Origin: Gemmatimonadota bacterium
GTDB lineage: Bacteria; JAAXHH01
DNA: 64,000 bases
Assembly (NCBI GenBank): GCA_009838645.1
Contig: VXRC01000038.1
Coordinates: 62,001 to 126,000 of the forward strand
Direction: 5' to 3'
Shown: positions 25,596 through 34,423 of the stretch, one piece after another
How positions within the stretch are numbered: the first letter of the stretch is position 1
Layout of the letters: every line of letters begins with the position of its first letter
Notes under the pieces: model-generated
The model's input: only the letters and a program-made list of their open reading frames with translations
Database searches by the model: none
Told to the model about the DNA's origin: nothing
Translations under genes and position numbers: made by a program

Positions 25596-27533
25596 GAAGA
25601 TCTCGGTGATGTGCGGCGTGTCCGGAAAGTAAATCGTATCGACGATATAGGCGGCCAGGACCCCGGCCACGTAACCGACGAGGATACCCAGGAAAAGCGG
25701 TTGCGCTTTCCGGTACAGCCGGACGCCGCCGATGCGGAGCAGGATGACCTGGACGAGCCACGCGACGAAGAGGGTGAAGGTAAGCCCCCGTATGGGCGCC
25801 GAGGCCCCGATGGCGAACCCGATGGGATTGAGCGGCCACCAGTAGAAGAGGTACCTGCCCAGGGCAAGCAGGCTGCTTACGGCCATGCCGACCGTGAGAA
25901 ACAGGATTTCGAGGGCGGTGACCTGCGTGGCGTTCTTCATCCACTTCACCACCAGGTCGAAAAACAGGTTCCCCGTGTTCCTCAGATTGATATGCAGGTT
26001 GTCCGCCCCCTCCGCGTAACCTGAGTAGACGACGTATCCCATCGAGATCGCCGTCCCGCTGACGAACGCGAGCATCACGAGCAGGAACAGCCGCCCGCGG
26101 TTCTCCCCGAGATAGTTCCGCCAGAAGGCGACGTGCGAAAGCCCCACCATCGTAAAGGTCCGCCAGTTCCGCGCGAAGGTGTTGGTCAGTCCGAGGCCGG
26201 TCAGCGTAGACCCCGACAGGTTGGCCGAGCCCACCATCCCCACCGTGAAGGCGTGGGCGTTGATCGGCAGATCGAGGTTGATCAGGCCCGCTTCGGCGAG
26301 GATGCGCGCGATGCCGAAATAGAATACCAGCAGGAGGAACAGGAAAAGCAGGGCGACGGGGACGGAGAATCCGATGGCGTGCAGCCAGGCGGTCATGAAG
26401 AGCACGCCCAGTACCAGGCCGAAGACCGCCGTGCGGTAGGAGAACATTTCGTTCTCGTCGCGCAGGTCACTTTCCCTGCCGAGGGACTTTCGAAGGACGT
26501 TTCGGATGTGTTTCCGGGCCATCCAGACGCTGATCAGGGCGAACATGATCAGTCCGCCGCAGAACTGGATGGCCACCAGGCCGCGGGGCACGATCGTCTC
26601 GGCCGGCGAAACCACGCCGAAACGGTTGAGCAGACCGGTTTCCAGGATGCCCAGCACCTGGAAGAACCAGACGCTGAAGAGGATCTCGACGTTGACGAAG
26701 AAGGCGAAACACAGCACGTAGGGCACGAGCCGGATGGCGATGGGCGGGTAGGCCGGGTCGATGACCACGTTGAATACCGGACCGGGAAGGGGGATGTGGG
26801 GTAGCACGCCCCAGAAGCCGATGATGTTCCAGGTCATGACGGCCAAGCTGGCCGCGAAGCCGACCTGGAACAGCCGGTTGCCGAAGAGGGCCGGCCACCT
26901 TCCGGACGCGCCTTGATCGGTCTCGAGAAGGCGGAGCACCACCTCGCCCATGGGAAACTGAAGCCGCTCGTGTTCCACCCACTGTTTCCGGAACATCACG
27001 ACCAGGCAGGCGCCGATGAAGAGCAGCGCGCCCAGGGCCGACATCCACCAGAAGAGCGGGATGACCCAGTCCCGCCACGGAATCGGCATCCCGGACGGCC
27101 GTCCCGCGAAGAAATCGGACACCTGCCCCTTGTCGTTGGGAATGACCGTCCATTCCGGCAGGTAGGCGAAGAAATGCGCCTCCCACTGGTTCTCCGGGCT
27201 GGCGAAGTAGTGCGGCGCGGTGATGACGCTGATGAGATAGCGGACCATCCCCCAGTCGGGCACCATGGCCGCGATCAGTCCCATGGCGAAGATGATCAGG
27301 AGTTCCGGCCTCGTGAGCGCGGCGTCCCGGTTTATGGCGCGAATCAGTACGTTCGGAAGAAGGACCAGGAAGACGAAGGGAACGACCAGGCACAGCGGCA
27401 TCTGGGGGAAGGTCAGATAGTTGTAGTTCAGCTGCGCGGAGGCGTGCTGTCCCCAGAAGGCGACGAAACAGGCGAAGGCCAGACCCAGGCCGGCTGTTTT
27501 AAGGGATATGGGTTTCGTTGTCAGCTTGGTCAT
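25593..27533 (-). CDS. DUF6785/DUF6784-like polytopic membrane protein (copy 2)
   Basis: The 646-residue paralogue of copy 1 keeps the same order of landmarks: WVIPLFWWMSALGALLFIG, FRKQWVEHERLQFP, FGNRLFQVGF, SYRTAVFGL, AEAGLINLDLPINAHAFTVGM, WWPLNPIGFAIG. About 14 hydrophobic helices are expected. It lies 103 bases downstream of the sulfatase-isomerase-SDR gene set on the same strand, so it could be the transporter of that set. The stretch just upstream of its ATG (27535-27600) is rich in GCCTGG/GGCTGTCCC near-repeats. Function not established. Confidence 0.7.
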   Translation of the reverse strand: MTKLTTKPISLKTAGLGLAFACFVAFWGQHASAQLNYNYLTFPQMPLCLVVPFVFLVLLPNVLIRAINRDAALTRPELLIIFAMGLIAAMVPDWGMVRYLISVITAPHYFASPENQWEAHFFAYLPEWTVIPNDKGQVSDFFAGRPSGMPIPWRDWVIPLFWWMSALGALLFIGACLVVMFRKQWVEHERLQFPMGEVVLRLLETDQGASGRWPALFGNRLFQVGFAASLAVMTWNIIGFWGVLPHIPLPGPVFNVVIDPAYPPIAIRLVPYVLCFAFFVNVEILFSVWFFQVLGILETGLLNRFGVVSPAETIVPRGLVAIQFCGGLIMFALISVWMARKHIRNVLRKSLGRESDLRDENEMFSYRTAVFGLVLGVLFMTAWLHAIGFSVPVALLFLFLLLVFYFGIARILAEAGLINLDLPINAHAFTVGMVGSANLSGSTLTGLGLTNTFARNWRTFTMVGLSHVAFWRNYLGENRGRLFLLVMLAFVSGTAISMGYVVYSGYAEGADNLHINLRNTGNLFFDLVVKWMKNATQVTALEILFLTVGMAVSSLLALGRYLFYWWPLNPIGFAIGASAPIRGLTFTLFVAWLVQVILLRIGGVRLYRKAQPLFLGILVGYVAGVLAAYIVDTIYFPDTPHITEIF

Positions 27534-27636
27534 GCCTGGTCAAGCCCGGCCGAGCCTGGGCTGTCCCGGCCTGGCATGGGCTGTCCCTGCCCTATGCGAG
27601 CTTGGCCCGAGTGATCCCGCCTGCTCGCGCCGGAAG

Positions 27637-28416
27637 TCACTCCTGGATGGAGGCCGTCCCGCGCTTGAGCCAGAACCCCCCGTCGACGCGCAGGACCTCC
27701 CCGGTGATGTAGTCCGCCGCGTCGGAACACAGGAAGGTGGCGGCCTTGCCCAGGTCCTCGATCGTACCCAGCCGGCCCCAGGGTAGCCGCCTGCCGCCCT
27801 CCTCGAGTTCCTGCTCGGTGGAGTACTGCCGCTCGCCGGGCGTGTCGGTCCACCCGGGTTCGATAACGTTTACGCGGATGCGGTGCTCCAGCAGCTCCAG
27901 GGCGATGATGGCCGCCATGTGGTTCATGCCGGCCTTGGCCGAAGAGTAGGCGAGCGATGTGGGGAAAGGCAGTAAGGACATGACCGAACTAATGAAGAGG
28001 ATGCTGCCGCCCTTCCCTCCGGCCACCATCTTCCGCGCGCCGGCCTGGGCCACGTGGAAGGCGCCGAAGAGGCTGACATCGTAGGTTTTCCGCAGTTCAT
28101 CCACGTCCATCTCGAGAAAAGGCTCCCGCGTGGAATAGTAGGCATTGGCCACGACGATATCGGGTCCGCCGAGTTCCTCGGATGTCTGTTCCACCATCTC
28201 GTCCACCGCGGACCGGTCCGACGCGTCCGCGCAGATGACGACGGCCCGCCGCCCCATGGTCCGGATCTCGCCCGCGACGGCCTCGCCGTCGTCCCGGTGG
28301 CGGAAGTAGTTGACGGCGACGTCCGCCCCGGCGCGCGCCATTTCCAGTGCGATGCCTTTGCCGATTCCGCGGGAGGAACCGCTGATCAACGCTGTCTTGC
28401 CTGAAAGATCGATCAT
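27637..28416 (-). CDS. Short-chain dehydrogenase/reductase (FabG-like)
   Basis: All classical SDR motifs are present: SGSSRGIGKG, an NAY version of the NNAG motif, catalytic Ser (FISSVMS), YSSAK, and DYITGEVLRVDGG near the end. At 259 residues it is typical. It is the third gene of a minus-strand set: sulfatase (30660-29254), TIM-barrel isomerase (29242-28481), then this gene after 64 bases. It probably oxidises or reduces an intermediate released from the sulfatase substrate (inference from context). Confidence 0.87.
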   Translation of the reverse strand: MIDLSGKTALISGSSRGIGKGIALEMARAGADVAVNYFRHRDDGEAVAGEIRTMGRRAVVICADASDRSAVDEMVEQTSEELGGPDIVVANAYYSTREPFLEMDVDELRKTYDVSLFGAFHVAQAGARKMVAGGKGGSILFISSVMSLLPFPTSLAYSSAKAGMNHMAAIIALELLEHRIRVNVIEPGWTDTPGERQYSTEQELEEGGRRLPWGRLGTIEDLGKAATFLCSDAADYITGEVLRVDGGFWLKRGTASIQE

Positions 28417-28480
28417 GTATTCCTCTTTTCAAGCGCGGTGTGCGGTTTCACGGACCGCGCGTCCTGTACGCCCGATAGGT

Positions 28481-29242
28481 CTAGAGGCCCATGGCGGTCA
28501 TGTTGCGGAAGCTGATGGCGATACTGTCGAAGGGATCGCCTGCACAGGTATCCTGTTCGACGACGTACCACTGGGCCCCGGCGGTCTCGCAGGCGGCGAC
28601 GATACCGGGCCAGTTCATGTTCCCCTCGCCGATCTCGGCCATCACCTGTTCCCTGCCCGATACGCCCAGGTCCTTGAAATGGATGACCGGGCACCGGTTG
28701 CTTACCCGTTCGATCCAGTGGATCGGATCGCCCCCGCCGTACTGGATCCAGTAGGTGTCGATCTCGAAGCACAGGGCGGGGTCGCTGTCCTCGATGAGAA
28801 TGGCCAGCCCGGTCCGGCCGCCCACGCGCACGAGTTCCGTATGGTGATTGTGGTAGCTGAAGGACATGCCGGCTTTCTTCAGCCTGACCGCCACGGCGGA
28901 CACGTCCGCCGCGAACCGGGAGAACCCGTCCGGATCGTCCCAGTAGGACCGCGGCATGGACCCGACGGCGATATGCTCGCAACCCCAGAGGCGGTGCTCC
29001 TCGATCACTTTGTTCGGTTCGTCCTGCAGCCGTTCGAAGGGCACGTGCGTGGCGCAGACGCGCAGGCCGGCGTCCCGGATCATGGTGCCGAGCTCCGCGG
29101 GGTCGACGGGACCGAGGGCCGAAAGCTGAATATGTTCATAGCCGATGGACTTGACTTTCTTCAGGGTGTCCGCAATGTCGGCCGGCGTCTGCACGAAGTC
29201 GCGCAACGTATAGAGCGTAACGGCGATTTTGCTTGCAGCCAT
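28481..29242 (-). CDS. Sugar phosphate isomerase/epimerase (AP endonuclease 2-type TIM barrel)
   Basis: The sequence KIAVTLYTLRDFV, followed by SIGYEHIQLSALGP, the metal-binding MSFSYHNHHTEL, CFEIDTYWIQYGG and CPVIHFKDLG, is the xylose-isomerase-like TIM barrel found in inosose isomerases and 3-keto-sugar epimerases. ATG 29242 has AAGGAG 6 bases upstream. The length of 253 residues is normal. The sulfatase stop is only 11 bases upstream, indicating an operon. The family suggests isomerisation or epimerisation of a keto-sugar; the substrate is not identifiable. Confidence 0.85.
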   Translation of the reverse strand: MAASKIAVTLYTLRDFVQTPADIADTLKKVKSIGYEHIQLSALGPVDPAELGTMIRDAGLRVCATHVPFERLQDEPNKVIEEHRLWGCEHIAVGSMPRSYWDDPDGFSRFAADVSAVAVRLKKAGMSFSYHNHHTELVRVGGRTGLAILIEDSDPALCFEIDTYWIQYGGGDPIHWIERVSNRCPVIHFKDLGVSGREQVMAEIGEGNMNWPGIVAACETAGAQWYVVEQDTCAGDPFDSIAISFRNMTAMGL

Positions 29243-29253
29243 CGGGGTCTCCT

Positions 29254-30660
29254 TCACGATGTCAGTTGTTCGAAAGCAGGCGAGTCGGCATCCCAGTCGC
29301 CGCCGACGGGTCGCAGCTGGCCGGCGCCGGAGACCGGCCTGGACCAGCCGTCCCGATCCGGGTCGGCATAGCGTTCGAACCAGCCCTCCAACTCGCCGCG
29401 CAGCGACCGGCGCCTGGCGGCGTAACCGGCATCGTCCGCGAGATTCGACCGTTCGTCGGGATCGTTCTCCAGGTCGTACAGTTCGTTGGGTCCGTCGGGA
29501 TACCGGTGCACGTACTTCCACGTTTCGGTGCGTATCATGCGTGTGCCGCCGTATTCGTCGAATACCACGACGTGGTCCCGGCCGGCGTCGGACGAAGCCG
29601 CCCCGCACATCCAGGCGTCCAGGGCGTTTCGCCCCGGCAGGTTGCGGTCCCAGGGCACGGGCAAATCCAGGTAGGACAGCAGCGAGGGCATGAAATCATA
29701 GGCGCTGATCATCGCCGGCTGCACGGCGCCTTCGGGCAGGCGCCCGGGTTGACTTACGAGCGCGGGCACCAGGATGGAGTTCTCGTACATGTTCAACGGG
29801 CTGGTTCCGTTGCCCTTGCCCCAGAACCCGTGGTGTCCCAGGCTGAAACCGTTGTCGCTCAGGAAGACCACCAGGGTGTCCTCGCGTATGCCGTGATGCT
29901 CGAGCCGGCCCAGCAACCGGCCGACGTCGAGGTCCATGGCCGTGACGGCCGCAAAGTAGCCCTTCAGGCTTTCCCGGTCACCCATGCATTCGCGGGTCAG
30001 GCCGCCTGCCCACGGGTGGACGGGTTCCTGGGGACAGGAGTCGAAAGGGCAGTCATCGTAGGAATCGACAATATCCTGCGGATGCCCCGTCCACGGACTG
30101 TGCGGCGCGGTGTAGTGGACGCTCAGGTAGAACGGATCATCCTGGTTGGCGTGGCGGTCTATGAAGGCCAGCGCATCGTCGGTAATGACGTTCGTGACAT
30201 ACCCCGGTTCGGTGACCGGGACGCCGTTCCGGACCATAGGCGCATCATTGTAGGGACCGCCGCCGAACTGGTGGGTGAACCAGTGGGAAAACCCGTGCTG
30301 GGGCAGGGTGCTGTTGCCCAGGTGCCATTTGCCGCTGAGGCCGCATCGCCATCCGTGGGCCGCGAGCACATCGGTATACGCCGTTTCTCCCTCGAGGTAG
30401 GAAGCCGCGTCCTCGCCGACATTGCCTCCCCTGATCCAGTCGTGCACGCCATGCTGGGAGGGGATCCGGCCGGTCAGCAGCGTCGCGCGGCTGGGGGAGC
30501 AGACGGGCGTGGCCACGAAGAACCGTTCGAAGCGAACCCCGGTCTCCGCGATCCGGTCGATGTGCGGCGTGCGGATTTCCCCGTTGCCGTAACAGCCCGC
30601 CGCCCAGACGCCCTGGTCGTCGGTAAGGATGCAGAGCACGTTCGGTCGCGATGTTGCCAT
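29254..30660 (-). CDS. Type I sulfatase
   Basis: The N-terminus PNVLCILTDDQG supplies the two aspartate metal ligands. ATPVCSPSRATLLTGR carries the formylglycine Cys motif C-x-P-x-R. LSGKWHLGN and VVFLSDNGFSLGHHGFWGK complete the active site. No signal peptide is visible. ATG 30660 is chosen over an upstream ATG because it begins MATSRPNVL and has GAGG 6 bases upstream. It is the first gene of a minus-strand set with a TIM-barrel isomerase and an SDR, so it probably starts degradation of a sulfated carbohydrate or polyol. Confidence 0.88.
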   Translation of the reverse strand: MATSRPNVLCILTDDQGVWAAGCYGNGEIRTPHIDRIAETGVRFERFFVATPVCSPSRATLLTGRIPSQHGVHDWIRGGNVGEDAASYLEGETAYTDVLAAHGWRCGLSGKWHLGNSTLPQHGFSHWFTHQFGGGPYNDAPMVRNGVPVTEPGYVTNVITDDALAFIDRHANQDDPFYLSVHYTAPHSPWTGHPQDIVDSYDDCPFDSCPQEPVHPWAGGLTRECMGDRESLKGYFAAVTAMDLDVGRLLGRLEHHGIREDTLVVFLSDNGFSLGHHGFWGKGNGTSPLNMYENSILVPALVSQPGRLPEGAVQPAMISAYDFMPSLLSYLDLPVPWDRNLPGRNALDAWMCGAASSDAGRDHVVVFDEYGGTRMIRTETWKYVHRYPDGPNELYDLENDPDERSNLADDAGYAARRRSLRGELEGWFERYADPDRDGWSRPVSGAGQLRPVGGDWDADSPAFEQLTS

Positions 30661-30764
30661 GATGGACCTCGGGATCGGGTGGTTACCCGGCATGAGATCG
30701 GAAGGTGCGGGTTTAAGACGGTTGAAACGGCAAATTAGTGCGCCGCCGGTGGAATGTCACGGAC

Positions 30765-30793
30765 ATTATAACCCACCCAATTCGCGTTTGCCA
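30765..30793 (-). promoter_or_regulatory. Predicted promoter of the sulfatase operon
   Basis: A perfect TATAAT on the minus strand (30770-30765) lies 17 bases from TGGCAA (30793-30788), a 3-of-6 match to the -35 consensus. The inferred leader is about 98 bases. The -35 hexamer coincides with that of the opposing promoter. Confidence 0.45.
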
Positions 30794-30817
30794 TGCATCC
30801 GGCCCAACCCGTATATT
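30788..30817 (+). promoter_or_regulatory. Predicted promoter of the 30874 oxidoreductase
   Basis: TTGCCA (30788-30793), an 18-base spacer and TATATT (30812-30817) lie about 57 bases before the ATG at 30874. The two divergent promoters share bases 30788-30793. Confidence 0.45.
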
Positions 30818-30873
30818 GTCCCCCGCATAGCCGGTGGGGCGGAGGACGCGGGGCGAGCGTGTGGGGAATCGTC

Positions 30874-31938
30874 ATGATACGAACGGGCATCGTGGGCTAC
30901 GGACTGGCGGGACGGCTTTTCCACGCCTACCTGGTTTCGCGGACCGAGGGGTTGGAACTCGCCGCCGTGGCCAGCCGGGACCCTGCACGCCGTGCGCAGG
31001 CGCGTCGGGACGGGTCCGTGGATACTTACAGGACCCTGACCGATCTTCTGGCGGACGACGGCATTCAGCTGATCATCCTGGCCACGCCTCACCATACCCA
31101 CGCTTCCCTGGCCATCGAAGCCATGGAGGCCGGGAGACACGTGGTCGTCGACAAGGTCATGTGCATGTCGGCCGCCGAAGCCGGGGAAATGATCGCGGTC
31201 AGCCGGCGGCGCGGGGTCATGCTGAGCGTCTTCCACAACCGCCGCTGGGACTGGGGCTATTTGACCGTGCGCAAGGCAATAGAGGATGGCCTGCTTGGCG
31301 AACCCTTCCTGGTCGAAAGGGCGGTGCACCGGTTCCGGGCATCCAGGGGTTGGCGAACGAGCCGGGCGGACAGCGGCGGGCTGCTTTACGACTGGGGCGC
31401 CCACTTGGTCGACCAGGGGCTGCAGCTGATGGCCGGCCGTCCCGAGGCAGTCCACTGCAAAGGCCACAAACGCCTGTGGGAAGGGGACATTGAAGATCAT
31501 GTCACCTGCACGCTGTATTTCGGAACGGGTACTGAATACCGGATGGAAATCAGCAATCTGTCGCATATATCCAAGCCCCACTGGTACGTGCTGGGTACTC
31601 GGGGATCCCTCGTGAAGACGGGACTCGATCCCCAGGAGGACTGGATGAAGAAGGGCAGGATCGAGGACGCGGTGGAGGCGCCCGAAGACCGCGTCCTGGT
31701 GGCCGCGGAGCGGGACGGGACGGTAGAGGAGAAGATTCTGGATCCGGTGAAAGGCAGCTGGGTCGACTACTACCGGAATATCGCGGCCGTGCTGGCCGAA
31801 GGCGCCGAACTGGCCGTCCAGCCCCGCGAAATGCTGGACCTGATGAAGGTGCTGGACGCCGCAACGGAATCCATGAAATCCGGCCGCGTCGTATCGATGA
31901 ACCGGGGTTCGGCGAGAATTCGCAATCCAGGCGAGTAA
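30874..31938 (+). CDS. Gfo/Idh/MocA-family oxidoreductase
   Basis: The protein starts MIRTGIVGYGLAGRLFHAYL, the NAD(P)-binding Rossmann motif. The usual EKP tripeptide is VDKVMCM here, keeping the lysine. LYDWGAHLVDQGLQLM carries the His of the second domain. GGGGA lies upstream of ATG 30874. At 354 residues it is normal. The last codons are part of a 20-bp tandem repeat that runs into the next gene. It is divergent from a sulfatase operon with which it may share regulation. Substrate unknown. Confidence 0.85.
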   Translation: MIRTGIVGYGLAGRLFHAYLVSRTEGLELAAVASRDPARRAQARRDGSVDTYRTLTDLLADDGIQLIILATPHHTHASLAIEAMEAGRHVVVDKVMCMSAAEAGEMIAVSRRRGVMLSVFHNRRWDWGYLTVRKAIEDGLLGEPFLVERAVHRFRASRGWRTSRADSGGLLYDWGAHLVDQGLQLMAGRPEAVHCKGHKRLWEGDIEDHVTCTLYFGTGTEYRMEISNLSHISKPHWYVLGTRGSLVKTGLDPQEDWMKKGRIEDAVEAPEDRVLVAAERDGTVEEKILDPVKGSWVDYYRNIAAVLAEGAELAVQPREMLDLMKVLDAATESMKSGRVVSMNRGSARIRNPGE

Positions 31939-31976
31939 TTCGCAATCCAGGCGAGTACTATGCAATCCAGACGAAT
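31918..31976 (+). repeat. 20-bp tandem repeat across a gene junction
   Basis: The unit AATTCGCAATCCAGGCGAGT occurs twice in full from 31918, and a third, diverged copy extends to about 31976. The first copy holds the end of the oxidoreductase gene and its stop; the third holds the ATG of the next gene (31960). Confidence 0.85.
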
Positions 31977-33012
31977 GGTCATTCTCACCGAGGGCCAACT
32001 GGGCACGTTCTCCTCTAAGACGGCCGCGTCGCTGGTCCGCTACAAGTCCGACGAGACCGTGGCGGTGCTCGACAGCGTGCACGCCGGGAGGAAACTCGAA
32101 GACGTGCTCGAGGTGGGAACGGGCATCCCGATCGTGGCGACGCTGAGAGAGGCGATGGCCTTCGAACCGACCTCGCTGGTCATCGGCATCGCGACGCCCG
32201 GGGGTGTTCTGCCCGATGCCTGGCGGGAAGTCATCCACGAGGCCATCGAGCACGGGCTCGAGGTGGTAAACGGGCTGCATACTTTTCTCAACGAAGACGA
32301 GGGGTTCGCCCGGCATGCTGAACAGCAAGGCGTGCGGCTGTGGGACGTGCGGCAGCCGCCCGGCGATCTGGACGTGGGGCGGCACCAGGTCCACGGCCTC
32401 CCCAACCTACGTGTATTGACCGTCGGCGCCGACTCCAGCATCGGCAAGAAGATCGCCGCGATCGAAATCGACCGCGCGGCCCGCGAGGCAGGCTGGGACG
32501 CCGAGTTCGTGGCCACCGGGCAGACCGGCATCATGATCGCCGGATCGGGCATCGCAGTGGATACCGTGGCGGCGGACTACATATCGGGCGCGGCGGAAAG
32601 ACTCGTGCTGGAACGCAAGCACCGGGAACTGCTGGTCATCGAAGGGCAGGGCACGATTCTGCATCCTTCCTATTCAGGCGTATCGCTCGGTCTGCTTCAC
32701 GGCGCGGCGCCGCAGGCCCTGGTACTGTGCCACCAGCCTGGGAGGGACATGATGCGCAACCTCCCCGTGGCCGTGCCGTCCTACGCGGAGATGATTACCG
32801 CCCATGAGAATATCGCCCGGCCGCTGTTCCCCTGCCGGGTCGTGGCCGTATCGCTCAACTGCTTCGGCATGTCCCTGGACGATGCCCGGCGTGAAGTGGA
32901 CAGGGTCGAAGAGGAGACCGGGCTCCCGGCGACGGACTGCGTGAAATTCGGTTGCGGTCCCATACTCGATGCTCTGGCGCCACTGAGGCCCGCGACGGGG
33001 AACACCCGATGA
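31960..33012 (+). CDS. DUF1611 P-loop protein (DgcN-like)
   Basis: The 350-residue protein has an N-terminal Rossmann-like domain (RMVILTEGQLGTFSSKTAA, LVIGIATPGG) and a C-terminal P-loop domain starting LRVLTVGADSSIGKKIAA (Walker A-like). Both halves match DUF1611. A characterised member, DgcN, is reported to N-acetylate D-glutamate in a D-glutamate degradation pathway, working with an enolase-superfamily partner DgcA. An enolase-superfamily gene occurs in this window at 39339 but not adjacent. HisD follows after 19 bases. The family call is firm; the substrate is inference. Confidence 0.75.
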   Translation: MQSRRMVILTEGQLGTFSSKTAASLVRYKSDETVAVLDSVHAGRKLEDVLEVGTGIPIVATLREAMAFEPTSLVIGIATPGGVLPDAWREVIHEAIEHGLEVVNGLHTFLNEDEGFARHAEQQGVRLWDVRQPPGDLDVGRHQVHGLPNLRVLTVGADSSIGKKIAAIEIDRAAREAGWDAEFVATGQTGIMIAGSGIAVDTVAADYISGAAERLVLERKHRELLVIEGQGTILHPSYSGVSLGLLHGAAPQALVLCHQPGRDMMRNLPVAVPSYAEMITAHENIARPLFPCRVVAVSLNCFGMSLDDARREVDRVEEETGLPATDCVKFGCGPILDALAPLRPATGNTR

Positions 33013-33031
33013 CCAGACCAGTGAGGGGAAG

Positions 33032-34375
33032 ATGAACATCCGGATATTGTCCGCCGAAGAGGCCGGGTCGAGCATCCTGCGGCGTCGTCCGCTGAACGAG
33101 GCTATGCACGCGCCGGAAATCGAAGCGCGGAACAGCGAACTTTTCGGCGAGCCCCTGACGGCGGAACAGGCCGTAGCCCGCATCATCGACGACGTCAGAG
33201 ATAACGGGGATGATGCGATCAGGAGATACGCCCGGCTGCTGGACGGAAGCGTACCGGAATTCTTTGAGGTCCCGCAATGCGAGATCGACGACGCGGCGGC
33301 ATCGCTGCCTTCCGGGTTGCGCGATGCCCTGGAGACCGCGGCCGGCCGCATACGGACTTTTCACGCGCGGCAACCGGCCGGGTCCTGGACGCACTGGGAC
33401 GAAGAGGGCGGAACCGGCCAGATCGTCCGGCCGCTGGACCGGGTGGGCGTCTACGCACCCGGCGGAGGGGCCGTCTATCCTTCCTCGTTGCTGATGGCCG
33501 TGATCCCTGCACGGGTCGCCGGCGTCCGGGAGGTCGTCGTAGCCACGCCGCCCGGGAGGGACGGCGCGGTAACGTCCGCTGTGCTGGCCGCCGCTTCCGT
33601 GGCGGGCGCGGACACGGTCTACCGCATCGGCGGCGCCCAGGCGATCGCGGCGATGGCCCATGGCACCGGGACGGTTCCACGCGTCGACAAGATCGTGGGT
33701 CCGGGGAACGTCTTCGTGACCCTGGCCAAGCGCCAGGTATACGGGATCGTGGATATCGACCAGCTCGCCGGCCCCACTGAGACCCTGCTCATCGCCGACG
33801 AGACGGCCCGTCCGGACCTCGCGGCGGCCGACCTGCTGGCGCAGGCCGAGCACGATGCGATGGCGAGCGCCATATTGATTACGCCGTCGTCCACGCTGGC
33901 CCTGGCGGTGCAACAGGCCGTGGAGGAGCAACTGGCCGAGCTGGACAGGGCGGACACCATCCGTTCCTCCTTGGCACGGAACGGAGGGATCGTGCTTGTA
34001 TCGGGCCTTGCAGCGGCGGTCGAACTGGCCAATGCCTACGCACCGGAGCACCTGTGCCTGCTGGTGGCGGACCCCTGGCCGCTGGTGGACCGGGTTCGGC
34101 ACGCAGGGGGGATCTTCGTAGGCGAACATTCCTCCGAAGCCCTGGGCGACTATGTCACCGGTCCCAGCCACGTCATGCCCACCGGGGGCAGCGCCCGGTT
34201 CCATTCTCCCTTGAGCGTCCGCGATTTCCTGAAGATCACCAGCCTGTTCGCGGTTAACGAACGGGCCGAGAAACGGTTGGGACCGGCCGCGATCCGGCTT
34301 GCGGAGGCCGAAGGCCTGTCAGCCCACGCCATGGCCCTGCGACGGCGGCTTTCGAAAGACCGGAACGGGGGCTGA
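33032..34375 (+). CDS. hisD: Histidinol dehydrogenase
   Basis: The product is 447 residues. Zinc ligands and catalytic residues of HisD are present: LLAQAEHD (Gln and His), NAYAPEHL (catalytic Glu-His), EALGDYVTGPSHVMPTGGSAR (zinc Asp) and the final GLSAHAMALRRR (zinc His). The enzyme oxidises L-histidinol to histidine in two NAD-dependent steps. No other his genes flank it except a HisI-like gene 2.7 kb away. HisD-like enzymes acting on other amino-alcohols exist, so a non-histidine role next to a DUF1611 gene cannot be excluded. Confidence 0.88.
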   Translation: MNIRILSAEEAGSSILRRRPLNEAMHAPEIEARNSELFGEPLTAEQAVARIIDDVRDNGDDAIRRYARLLDGSVPEFFEVPQCEIDDAAASLPSGLRDALETAAGRIRTFHARQPAGSWTHWDEEGGTGQIVRPLDRVGVYAPGGGAVYPSSLLMAVIPARVAGVREVVVATPPGRDGAVTSAVLAAASVAGADTVYRIGGAQAIAAMAHGTGTVPRVDKIVGPGNVFVTLAKRQVYGIVDIDQLAGPTETLLIADETARPDLAAADLLAQAEHDAMASAILITPSSTLALAVQQAVEEQLAELDRADTIRSSLARNGGIVLVSGLAAAVELANAYAPEHLCLLVADPWPLVDRVRHAGGIFVGEHSSEALGDYVTGPSHVMPTGGSARFHSPLSVRDFLKITSLFAVNERAEKRLGPAAIRLAEAEGLSAHAMALRRRLSKDRNGG

Positions 34376-34388
34376 TCCGACACGCCGG

Positions 34389-34413
34389 CGGACCGATCCT
34401 CGCCGTCGGTCCG
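34389..34413. terminator. Hairpin between convergent hisD and aldolase genes
   Basis: CGGACCGA (34389-34396) and TCGGTCCG (34406-34413) form a perfect 8-bp stem with a 9-base loop in the 48-base gap between facing genes. No T-run follows. Confidence 0.5.
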
Positions 34414-34423
34414 ATCCGAAGGG

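Noticed and set aside
23630-25867. 745-codon minus-strand open frame
   Set aside because: It is antisense to the DUF6785-like gene and shows only low-complexity charged sequence.
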